NCBI GenBank assembly: GCA_030593665.1
Contig: JAUVGS010000124.1
Location: 1 to 6,621, forward strand
Source of the DNA: Chitinivibrionales bacterium
GTDB taxonomy: Bacteria; Fibrobacterota; Chitinivibrionia; Chitinivibrionales; JANQEN01
Reading direction: 5' to 3'
Length of the DNA: 6,621 nucleotides
Positions 1-5,905 of the stretch are shown in pieces. Numbering within the stretch: position 1 is the first letter of the stretch; every line of letters starts with the position of its first letter. The notes below the pieces were generated by a model, which saw nothing but the letters and a program-made list of their open reading frames with translations, searched no databases and had not been told where the DNA came from. Position numbers and translations under genes: made by a program.

Positions 1-1424
1 GGCTCTACGGTGCATATACCCATCGTCTGAAATCCCGTACTTCTCGTGAAACTGCTGAATTTACCCGGCTTTTTAACGGCTTAATTATTAACGTTAATAG
101 TGCATATTCTACCGCTCGCAAAGTGTTGGGAGCGACACACATAAAAATCAAAAAGCTCGAAGGGCAATTTACTTTTGCAGAGAAACATAACGCAAAAATG
201 TATATGCATCGGTCCATGATAAGCGTACGTCTTCCATTGTTTCTGGTAATTTTTGCAGAATCACTCTCTCTTTCCTTTTTTCCCCTGTATGTAAATTCTC
301 TCTATACCCCCATGGCAGGTATTTCCCGTGAAGTTGTCATTGGTCTGCCGATATCCATCTTCATGCTGTTCTGGGCATTATCACTGCCCTATGCGGGAGC
401 ATGGTCCGACAGGAAAGGGCGCCATATACCGTTTCTCGTCGGCGCATGTATTACCACCCTTGGATTGATTCTTACTGCTTATTCCCGTTCGATTCTGGAC
501 CTGCTTGTTTTTCGTTCCATCACCGCGGTCGGTTACGGCACCGTATATATCACTTGTCAAGGCTATATTACCGACACCACAACACCGCAGAATAGAACCC
601 AGGGTATGGCCATGTTCCTCTCGGGTTTCTTTGCCGGCGCCCTGTGCGGTTCGGCAATCGGCGGTATCCTCGCAGACCGTATTGGATTCAGATCAACCTT
701 TCTTGTCTCGGCGGCGCTTGCACTGTTTGCCGCCCTTTTTGCGATTAAACAACTGCGCCTTGACAACACACTACCGGTAAAAGAAAAAAAGAAATCATTA
801 CAATTGCAGCATTTTCGACTTATTCTTGCGAATAAAAAATTACTCGGCCTTGTTGCCTTTTCCGCGATACCCGCTAAAATCTGTCTTACCGGATTTCTCT
901 ACTTTGCCGCGCCAATGTTTCTCACGTCTTTGGGCAGCAGCCAATCAAGTATTGGCCGGGCACTCATGTTCTATGGGCTTGCAATGGTTCTCTTTTCACC
1001 CCTTGTCGCAAAAGCCGCCGATCGTATCAAAGACCGGCGCCTCTTTATTATTATTTGCGGACTACTCTCAGGTATTGGCCTGATGATGATTAAATGGTTT
1101 CATACACCCTCTGGCATTTTTTCCGGTATTATAATCCTTGGCTGTGCGCACAGTATCGGTATCTCATCACAGTTAACCTTTGTTACTGAAATCTGTGAAA
1201 AAGAGCGTGAAAAAATCGGTCTCGGTACGGTTATTGCGTTTTTCAGACTACTTGAGCGGATTGGCAATATTCTCGGACCAATCCTTACCGGATTGCTGAT
1301 TTCTATTTTCGGTTATTCCGACGGGATTTTCTTTATTGGATTAACCACTTTCATTGGAGCAATGTTATTTATCAGTATGTCTCGAATTCAATCGACGCCT
1401 GCCCCGGATGGTGTTGCCGTATGA
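1..1424 (+). CDS. MFS transporter, 5'-incomplete or with N-terminal extension
   Basis: Inner-membrane carrier of the major facilitator superfamily, substrate unknown. The frame is open from base 3 to the TGA at 1422-1424. The 12-helix body begins around the ATG at 198 and runs for about 408 residues, normal for MFS. The loop between helices 2 and 3, encoded near 396-425, carries a clear motif A, GAWSDRKGRH. Helix 4 has the Arg/Gly pattern FRSITAVGYG, and helix 5 has a Gly-rich motif-C-like stretch ending GGILADRIGFR. A charged KEKKK loop separates the two six-helix halves. The start is undecided. GTG 123, ATG 198 and ATG 216 are possible, but none has a good Shine-Dalgarno sequence. Codons 3-197 read as normal protein, including helix-like, charged sequence (RLKSRTSRETAEFTRLF), so the protein may begin outside the window with an extra domain. 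The stop overlaps the next gene's ATG, which implies translational coupling. The MFS call is firm; substrate and start are not. Confidence 0.88.
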   Translation, partial: LYGAYTHRLKSRTSRETAEFTRLFNGLIINVNSAYSTARKVLGATHIKIKKLEGQFTFAEKHNAKMYMHRSMISVRLPLFLVIFAESLSLSFFPLYVNSLYTPMAGISREVVIGLPISIFMLFWALSLPYAGAWSDRKGRHIPFLVGACITTLGLILTAYSRSILDLLVFRSITAVGYGTVYITCQGYITDTTTPQNRTQGMAMFLSGFFAGALCGSAIGGILADRIGFRSTFLVSAALALFAALFAIKQLRLDNTLPVKEKKKSLQLQHFRLILANKKLLGLVAFSAIPAKICLTGFLYFAAPMFLTSLGSSQSSIGRALMFYGLAMVLFSPLVAKAADRIKDRRLFIIICGLLSGIGLMMIKWFHTPSGIFSGIIILGCAHSIGISSQLTFVTEICEKEREKIGLGTVIAFFRLLERIGNILGPILTGLLISIFGYSDGIFFIGLTTFIGAMLFISMSRIQSTPAPDGVAV

Positions 1425-2461
1425 AAAAGCCGAACCTATTTCGAACGGGTAGAACCATTTTATCCGGTTGTTTAATTCTTCTCTTTTCTTCACTTCTTTG
1501 GGCGGAAAAGAGTGATTCACTTGATATAGCTTTGGTGCTCTGGCGAGGTATCACCGAAGCTGAACGGGGGTTCATGGGTTGCTTTACTGCAAAGTCGTTA
1601 CCCGTTCGTTTCTCTATTTTCGATTGTGACAAGAATCTTGAAACCCTTGCCAAAATCAGGAAAAAATTTAAAGAGAATCAACCTGACCTGATCTACACTT
1701 TTGGAACAACGGTTACGACAAAACTTGCCGGTAAATATAACAATCATCCTTCTCAACGATTTATTACTGATATACCGGTAGTATTTGCCGTGGTTTCCGA
1801 TCCGGTGGGAGCGGAGATCATAACAGAGGGCGATTCTCTCAGCAGGCGAAATGTAACCGGTGTCTCACACATAGTACCTATCAAGTCCCAGCTAAAGGCA
1901 ATACGCTCGGTATTTCCGATACAGTCTATTGGAGCACTCTATAATCCCAAAGAAAAAAATGCCGTGTTACAGATTCAGCAACTTACAAAATTATCAATAC
2001 CCGAAAACTATGACGTTCATATTGAAGCATTACAGGTATCAAAAGATGGCACCGTATCCATGCGCAACCTGAAACGGAGTGTCGCCCGGTTACTAACCGT
2101 AAAACCTGACATAATCTACCTGCCTTCAGATAGCTATCTCATTTCGAATGCCGGCATTATAGTGGAACAGTGTCATGCCGCAGGTATTCCAACATTCTCT
2201 GCCACTGAAGGACCTATTCGGGATCACGGCGCCTATATGGGATTAGTCAGCCGCTATTACATGGTTGGTAAATTTGCCGGATATAAGGCGCAGCAGATTT
2301 TATTTCACAACCGTCACCCCGGCGAAATACCTGTTGAACGATTGAAAAAATTTTCCTTTCTCATTAATATCGATGCAGCCCATACACTTGACGCCTATCC
2401 GCCGGTTCCGATTCTTAGATTTGCGGAAATCATCAATACACGGGAGAAACTTGACAAGTAG
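1421..2461 (+). CDS. Exported PF04392-type substrate-binding protein
   Basis: Predicted periplasmic binding protein of the ABC_sub_bind (PF04392) family, 346 residues, a usual length. An N-terminal signal peptide is visible: basic MKKPNLFRTGR, a hydrophobic stretch at about 12-27, and a likely signal peptidase I site after LLWA (residue 28). The family's two-lobe pattern follows. The first lobe has DLIYTFGTTVTTKLAG (89-104), IPVVFAVVSDPVGAEI (118-133) and NVTGV (144-148). The second has IGALYNP (170-176), PDIIYLPSDSYLISNAG (229-245) and GIPTFSATEG (255-264), closing with GAYMGLVSRYYMVGKFAG (270-287) and the GEIPVERLKKFSFLIN segment (301-316). Members bind small organic ligands, tryptophan in the TrpX type; the ligand here cannot be read from sequence. 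The ATG at 1421 overlaps the MFS stop and has only a weak purine stretch (GGATGG) upstream, so coupled translation is likely. No ABC permease or ATPase gene follows; the gene ends in the repeat-rich intergenic region. Confidence 0.9.
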   Translation: MKKPNLFRTGRTILSGCLILLFSSLLWAEKSDSLDIALVLWRGITEAERGFMGCFTAKSLPVRFSIFDCDKNLETLAKIRKKFKENQPDLIYTFGTTVTTKLAGKYNNHPSQRFITDIPVVFAVVSDPVGAEIITEGDSLSRRNVTGVSHIVPIKSQLKAIRSVFPIQSIGALYNPKEKNAVLQIQQLTKLSIPENYDVHIEALQVSKDGTVSMRNLKRSVARLLTVKPDIIYLPSDSYLISNAGIIVEQCHAAGIPTFSATEGPIRDHGAYMGLVSRYYMVGKFAGYKAQQILFHNRHPGEIPVERLKKFSFLINIDAAHTLDAYPPVPILRFAEIINTREKLDK

Positions 2462-2500
2462 GTAGTTTGATAAGGGGACTATTTCGTAACCGTTCGTGGC

Positions 2501-2527
2501 TTGAAATTAGAAATTAGAAATTAGAAA
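2501..2527 (+). repeat. TTAGAAA heptamer tandem array
   Basis: Three perfect copies of the 7-mer TTAGAAA lie at 2507-2513, 2514-2520 and 2521-2527, preceded by a degenerate copy (TTGAAA) at 2501-2506 and running into an A tract. The array starts 40 bases after the stop of the substrate-binding protein gene. The same unit, as TTGGAAA/TTAGAAA on the minus strand, recurs in the tssM-tssE gap. Function is unknown; it looks like slippage-prone non-coding repeat sequence. Confidence 0.8.
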
Positions 2528-2667
2528 AAAAATGTAACTACTCAGGTATTCTTCGCATAAAGCGTCATTGCGAGCGCAGCGAAGCAATCTCCTGCATTCG
2601 AAAAGATGAGATTGCTTCGCTACGCTCGCAATGACGCTAAGAATGTTACACCACCTGAGTAGTTACA
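2525..2667 (-). terminator. Probable intrinsic terminator of the tss operon
   Basis: Read on the minus strand, transcription leaving tssG meets the long hairpin 46 bases after the stop. The outer arm then closes directly onto a run of eight T (the eight A at 2525-2532 on the plus strand). Hairpin plus T-run is the form of a rho-independent terminator, although the stem is far longer than usual. On the plus strand the hairpin is followed by A residues instead, so there is no matching U tract for the MFS/binding-protein operon. Confidence 0.55.
2533..2667. repeat. 135-bp nested inverted repeat (REP/MITE-like)
   Basis: The outer arms are a perfect 15-bp inverted repeat, TGTAACTACTCAGGT at 2533-2547 against its reverse complement at 2653-2667. 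A second short pairing, ATTCTT at 2548-2553 with AAGAAT at 2639-2644, lies inside. The inner arms are 31 bp, 2561-2591 against 2608-2638, with a single mismatch, around a 16-base loop (2592-2607). The inner arm includes GTCATTGCGAGCG and GAAGCAATCTC, a motif I remember as a dispersed intergenic hairpin repeat in many unrelated bacterial genomes. Unpaired bases (2554-2560 on the left, 2645-2652 on the right) bulge between arms. A-rich runs flank both ends, so a target-site duplication cannot be told from chance. There is no room for a transposase; if mobile, it must be a non-autonomous element. Confidence 0.85.
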
Positions 2668-2713
2668 AAAAAATATGATATTTGTATATGAATTGGATGT
2701 TTATAAAATATGG

Positions 2714-3739
2714 TTATAAAGCAGCAGAAAGAAAACTGTATTGGCTCACCGTGAACCTGGCCGATACTTCTTTTTCCGGCAGTTTTCCGGTAAATACCCA
2801 CGTATTCCATCCCAGCAATGCTTTGTTTTTACTCCCGAGCTGAACCGTAGCCATACCTCGTGTATAACAGCTTACCGCAACATCCCATTCAAGGGGTTGA
2901 TCCAGGTAGAATCGCACCTGTTCTGCTATAGCTGCCATAGCGGTACTGTCGGGTAGATACCGTTTCAATGATCGGGATTGGATTGGGCCAAGATGTATGC
3001 GGAAAGAACCCATTCTGTCAAGTACTTTCCTGCCGACTACCGTACTTTTACCAAGCACATTACTGGATATATTAAGGCGTAGTAGCTGTTCCTTTGGAAT
3101 TGACGCCATCCGGGTAACGCATTGCTCGATAGTGACGGATGGCCCGGCAAGCGTATCGGCTACTATAGCCCGCAGTCCTTCAGCAGTCTTTACCGGACGT
3201 GCGGAAAGACCGGTATACCGTACCTGATGATGAGGTGAGGAGAATCTTTTGCTGAATTTTTCTCCACTGAGACCCGCAAGATACAATAGCCGTTCTTTGA
3301 GAGCGGAATCGGAATCTTCAAAGAGTGAATAAAAAAGATTATACTTTTTCCACGCGTAAAAGTAGGCTTCGTACAGTACGCTGTTAAAGGTATCGATGAA
3401 ATCACGGCTTACCGATAGATTATTTTCCTCTTCCTTAAATAATTCCTGAGTATAAAACATCGGCAATGGGGAGCCGGTGCCATACATGCCCAGGAAGGTA
3501 ACGGTCATGAGAAAACGGAAAGGGGCATCTTTTGGTTTTTCAACGGTAGTAACTTCATGATAGGGGAAGTTAAGCGACAGTTCAGGCCGGACTCGAATGT
3601 TGTCAAAGAGTTCTCTGCCATCTTTTTGTAGAGAAATTAGTCGTAATAAACGCAATACCTGGGCGAACGAATAGCTGCTGCTGCGTTTACAGACTTCGGT
3701 TTCTAAATAAGTTGTTTCTCGCCGAGCCGGGGTGGCCAT
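2714..3739 (-). CDS. tssG: Type VI secretion baseplate subunit TssG
   Basis: TssG (ImpH/VasB family, PF06996), a cytoplasmic component of the T6SS baseplate wedge, where one TssG sits with two TssF and binds TssE and TssK. The length, 341 residues, is typical. Family landmarks are visible in order: SFAQVLRLLRLI near the N-terminus (24-35), IRVRPELSLNFPYHEV (48-63), the hallmark FLGMYGTGSPLP (82-93), DFIDTFNSVLYEAYFYAWKKY (113-133, given here in outline), LLYLAGL (151-157), YTGLSARPVKTAEGLRAIV (175-193), RIHLGPI (247-253), YLPD (261-264) and the closing LGWNTWV (309-315). The ATG at 3739 is supported by AGGAG at 3750-3754, ten bases upstream. This start overlaps the end of tssF by 37 bases. 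It is the last gene of the visible tss operon; a hairpin terminator follows. Confidence 0.95.
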   Translation of the reverse strand: MATPARRETTYLETEVCKRSSSYSFAQVLRLLRLISLQKDGRELFDNIRVRPELSLNFPYHEVTTVEKPKDAPFRFLMTVTFLGMYGTGSPLPMFYTQELFKEEENNLSVSRDFIDTFNSVLYEAYFYAWKKYNLFYSLFEDSDSALKERLLYLAGLSGEKFSKRFSSPHHQVRYTGLSARPVKTAEGLRAIVADTLAGPSVTIEQCVTRMASIPKEQLLRLNISSNVLGKSTVVGRKVLDRMGSFRIHLGPIQSRSLKRYLPDSTAMAAIAEQVRFYLDQPLEWDVAVSCYTRGMATVQLGSKNKALLGWNTWVFTGKLPEKEVSARFTVSQYSFLSAAL

Positions 3740-5439
3740 TGTACTACTTCTCCTGATTGTGTATTACAAAGTTCGAATTGGGTAAAGGTATTCATGGAAG
3801 CATAGAGTGCCATGAAACGGTCAAGAACCGACGCAAATACATACAGATCACCGGCACTGGCAAAGTGCTGTCCCGCTGCAGTGAGTTGGAGTTTTACCCC
3901 GCGCATAAGAGCGCCGCGGACTAATCGGTCTATTGGTTTTGAGGTAAAACCGGTAATAGCGTCAATGCGTTTAATATTTGCAGCGATGTACTGGTCACTG
4001 CGTTGATAGTCGAAAATATAGGGGCGTAACAGTTCCCGCAGTGAATCAGTATCAGCGCTGGGTAGAAAATTTAATGAAACATGGGATAAAAAACGCCATA
4101 ATTCATTACCACCTGTTAACGTATCGATCTGGGGTGTCGGTGCAAGTATATTACGAAAATCGACCAGCTCGGGAGACTGAGAGGTTGCTTCGCATATGTC
4201 GCCCATGCGAAGCAGTTCCGGCAGATGACTGTTGGTACAGGTCAATTCTATGGAGAGTATCTCGCGCCGGGGAGTTTCTCCTTCGTTATACACTAAAGAG
4301 AGGTACACCTGCTGGCTGTTGTTGACATTCGAGTGTGAACGGTGTGTCTGAAAGACACCGGTTTTCCCAGCCTCACTGTATGAGAAGCGATTGAGCGGTA
4401 CATACTTTCGTCGCTCAACAGTACCTTGTCCGAAACCGATAACCGAGTCTATGGTGTAAATACTGAAATGAGTTCTCTGTCTTCCCGCTGGCTGAATAAG
4501 CAGTTTTTCAGCATGATGGTCAACGGTTGTCGGTTCAGCCTCATAGTTGAATAAATTGATAACCGGTGTTGTAAACAGGGAAAAATGTTCTGATTGTACT
4601 GTTACAGGAATTTTATCGGTTGTCTCAAGGATGAATTCGATATCGAATGCAGTGCATTCCTCTATTTGCTGTAACCGCTTGAGGCCTGAAAGTTCAAGAA
4701 ATAGAAATTTCTGAGGGAGTATAAAGTATTCCGACAGAATACCATACCCCCGGAATGAATGGCCGGGAGTCGTAAAAAGAGAGTTTTCCAGATCAAATCC
4801 TGGTACGGAAAGTGAATCCGGTGTCAGAGTGAATGTAGCATCCGGTTTCTGAGGAACAGAAATCTGAATCTGTCTTAAATTCGTCTGCAGAGCCATGAAC
4901 AGGTTTGTCGCTTCAGCGAAAGAGCCGCCCAGGTAAAAACGGAGATTCTCAATCGCCAATGATGAGAGGTCAACGCTATGCAGTTGCAGAGAAACGGTTA
5001 GTGCTTCTTCCGAGGTGGAAAGCCGTTTTCGTGTAACTGCCTTAACACTCATGGGGTACATATCAACATGCATACAGGTTCTGAAGAGGCACTGTGTTCC
5101 CTCTGTCGGTGTTGATCCCAATAGCGTACCCGTAGTGATAGGGAGATGTTCGAGCAACGATTCCTTCGGTGTAAAGGTCACGATAGATGTTGACGGTATG
5201 GGGCGGAGCAGATGGGGAAAAACAACATCGGTAAGGCCATGAATGATTTCAGGGAAATCATCGTCAAGTCTTTGGTGGATAAGGCCACACAGGTAGGCTG
5301 TTCCCTCAAGAAGCCGCTCGACGTCAGGGTCAGCCGATGTTTTACCCAGCAACGGCGCGATAGACGGATGCGCCTGGGCAAATTTAGCTGCGCGTTCGCG
5401 GAGGTTGGCCAGTTGCTGCTGATAATACTTATTAAACAT
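3703..5439 (-). CDS. tssF: Type VI secretion baseplate subunit TssF
   Basis: TssF (ImpG/VasA family, PF05947), the main structural protein of the T6SS baseplate wedge; two copies wrap with TssG, and the assembly docks to the membrane complex through TssK. The 578 residues match the family's usual size. The N-terminus is diagnostic: YYQQQLANLRERAAKFAQAH (5-24) followed by PSIAPLL, DPDVERLLEG (37-46), QRLDDDFPEI (56-65) and the FPHLLRPIPSTSIVTF block (74-89). The middle is a diverged beta-rich region, and the segment with LTGGNELWRFLSHVSLNFL is the usual conserved C-terminal landmark, followed by the RGVKLQL and GDLYVFASVLDRFMALYAS-type ending. The ATG at 5439 has AGGAG eleven bases upstream, overlapping the tssE stop, so tssE and tssF are probably translationally linked. 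No frameshift or missing block was seen. Confidence 0.96.
   Translation of the reverse strand: MFNKYYQQQLANLRERAAKFAQAHPSIAPLLGKTSADPDVERLLEGTAYLCGLIHQRLDDDFPEIIHGLTDVVFPHLLRPIPSTSIVTFTPKESLLEHLPITTGTLLGSTPTEGTQCLFRTCMHVDMYPMSVKAVTRKRLSTSEEALTVSLQLHSVDLSSLAIENLRFYLGGSFAEATNLFMALQTNLRQIQISVPQKPDATFTLTPDSLSVPGFDLENSLFTTPGHSFRGYGILSEYFILPQKFLFLELSGLKRLQQIEECTAFDIEFILETTDKIPVTVQSEHFSLFTTPVINLFNYEAEPTTVDHHAEKLLIQPAGRQRTHFSIYTIDSVIGFGQGTVERRKYVPLNRFSYSEAGKTGVFQTHRSHSNVNNSQQVYLSLVYNEGETPRREILSIELTCTNSHLPELLRMGDICEATSQSPELVDFRNILAPTPQIDTLTGGNELWRFLSHVSLNFLPSADTDSLRELLRPYIFDYQRSDQYIAANIKRIDAITGFTSKPIDRLVRGALMRGVKLQLTAAGQHFASAGDLYVFASVLDRFMALYASMNTFTQFELCNTQSGEVVQWPPRLGEKQLI
3750..3754 (-). promoter_or_regulatory. 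tssG ribosome binding site
   Basis: AGGAG on the minus strand, ten bases before the tssG ATG and lying inside the tssF coding sequence. It supports the upstream start that gives the 37-base overlap, rather than a later start inside tssG. Confidence 0.6.
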
Positions 5440-5450
5440 GAGAATGTCTG

Positions 5451-5455
5451 CTCCT
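5451..5455 (-). promoter_or_regulatory. tssF ribosome binding site at tssE stop
   Basis: AGGAG on the minus strand, eleven bases before the tssF ATG. It overlaps two bases of the tssE TAG stop (5454-5456), so ribosomes finishing tssE end on the tssF initiation signal. Confidence 0.6.
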
Positions 5456-5864
5456 ATTCGGATGTCCTGATTTTTCCTTCTGAAGAAACTACCGCACTAA
5501 ATTCAAACCGGGCTGTTTCATCCCGCGTCAGTGTAGCCTGAACGGTAAAATGTTGCTCGAGCACTTCGTTCATACGGGGTTTCATTCTTACGGTTACATT
5601 TTTTAATCGAGGCTCATATTTTCGAATTGTCTCGGTTAACAGTTGTACCATACTCTGTGAATTGTCATGAAAACTGGTTCCCTGCGTGAAAAAAATGTCC
5701 GGCATACCATAGCCATCATCAATAAGAACCGTGCCCTGGCGGGTGTTAAGCAGGTGCTGGAGATGCCCTAAAATAGATCGAAACTCACTTGCAGTATCAT
5801 CAGATACCAGTTCCTGGTCCCCCGCGTCAAGATTCCGTATACGTTCCAATAACCGTTGATTCAT
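5454..5864 (-). CDS. tssE: Type VI secretion baseplate subunit TssE (gp25-like)
   Basis: TssE, the homologue of phage T4 gp25 (PF04965), which primes sheath polymerisation on the baseplate. At 136 residues it has the usual size. Visible family signatures are LLERI near the N-terminus, HLQHLLNTRQG (34-44, core LLNTR at 38-42), DDGYGMPD (49-56), an amphipathic helix around 71-82, and the gp25 hallmark YEPRL (83-87) followed by KNVTVRM. The remainder forms the expected beta strands (HFTVQATLTRDE, RFEFSAVVSSEGKI). The ATG at 5864 has AGGGA nine bases upstream (5874-5878). The gene lies 41 bases after tssM and 14 bases before tssF, consistent with one transcript. Retention of Glu-Pro-Arg in EPRL argues for a functional protein. 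Confidence 0.96.
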   Translation of the reverse strand: MNQRLLERIRNLDAGDQELVSDDTASEFRSILGHLQHLLNTRQGTVLIDDGYGMPDIFFTQGTSFHDNSQSMVQLLTETIRKYEPRLKNVTVRMKPRMNEVLEQHFTVQATLTRDETARFEFSAVVSSEGKIRTSE

Positions 5865-5873
5865 TTTTCCGTA

Positions 5874-5878
5874 TCCCT
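5874..5878 (-). promoter_or_regulatory. tssE ribosome binding site
   Basis: AGGGA on the minus strand, nine bases before the tssE ATG and directly downstream of the heptamer array in the tssM-tssE gap. It is a moderate match and supports the chosen start. Confidence 0.5.
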
Positions 5879-5884
5879 ATTCCA

Positions 5885-5905
5885 TTTCTAATTTCCAATT
5901 TCCAA
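5885..5905 (-). repeat. TTRGAAA heptamer array in tssM-tssE gap
   Basis: On the minus strand the three bases of the tssM stop are followed at once by TTGGAAA, TTGGAAA and TTAGAAA (5905-5899, 5898-5892, 5891-5885), then a degenerate TGGAA. It takes up about half of the 41-base gap and ends just before the tssE ribosome binding site. The unit is the same as in the array at 2501-2527. No function can be assigned. Confidence 0.75.

Noticed and set aside
82..110. Possible promoter with TATTCT at 105-110 as a -10 box
   Set aside because: The -35 position (82-87, TAATTA) is a poor match, and the region is open coding sequence; the AT-rich resemblance is not enough.
1421..1480. Lipobox-like L-S-G-C at residues 14-17 of the binding protein
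   Set aside because: The Cys precedes most of the hydrophobic stretch, so lipoprotein cleavage there is implausible; the signal peptidase I site after LLWA fits better.
1372..1653. A 93-codon open frame on the minus strand
   Set aside because: It is antisense to the MFS end and the signal peptide region of the binding protein, with no supporting signals.
2501..2667. CRISPR-like repeat structure
   Set aside because: The heptamers are direct tandem copies without spacers, and the long repeat is a single inverted pair; there are no regularly spaced repeats and no cas genes.
3978..4325. A 115-codon open frame on the plus strand
   Set aside because: It is antisense to the conserved C-terminal region of tssF; composition is typical of a shadow frame.
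5212..5541. A 109-codon open frame on the plus strand
   Set aside because: It lies antisense to the start of tssF and the end of tssE, both of which have strong family signatures; the translation resembles no protein I know and has no ribosome site of note.
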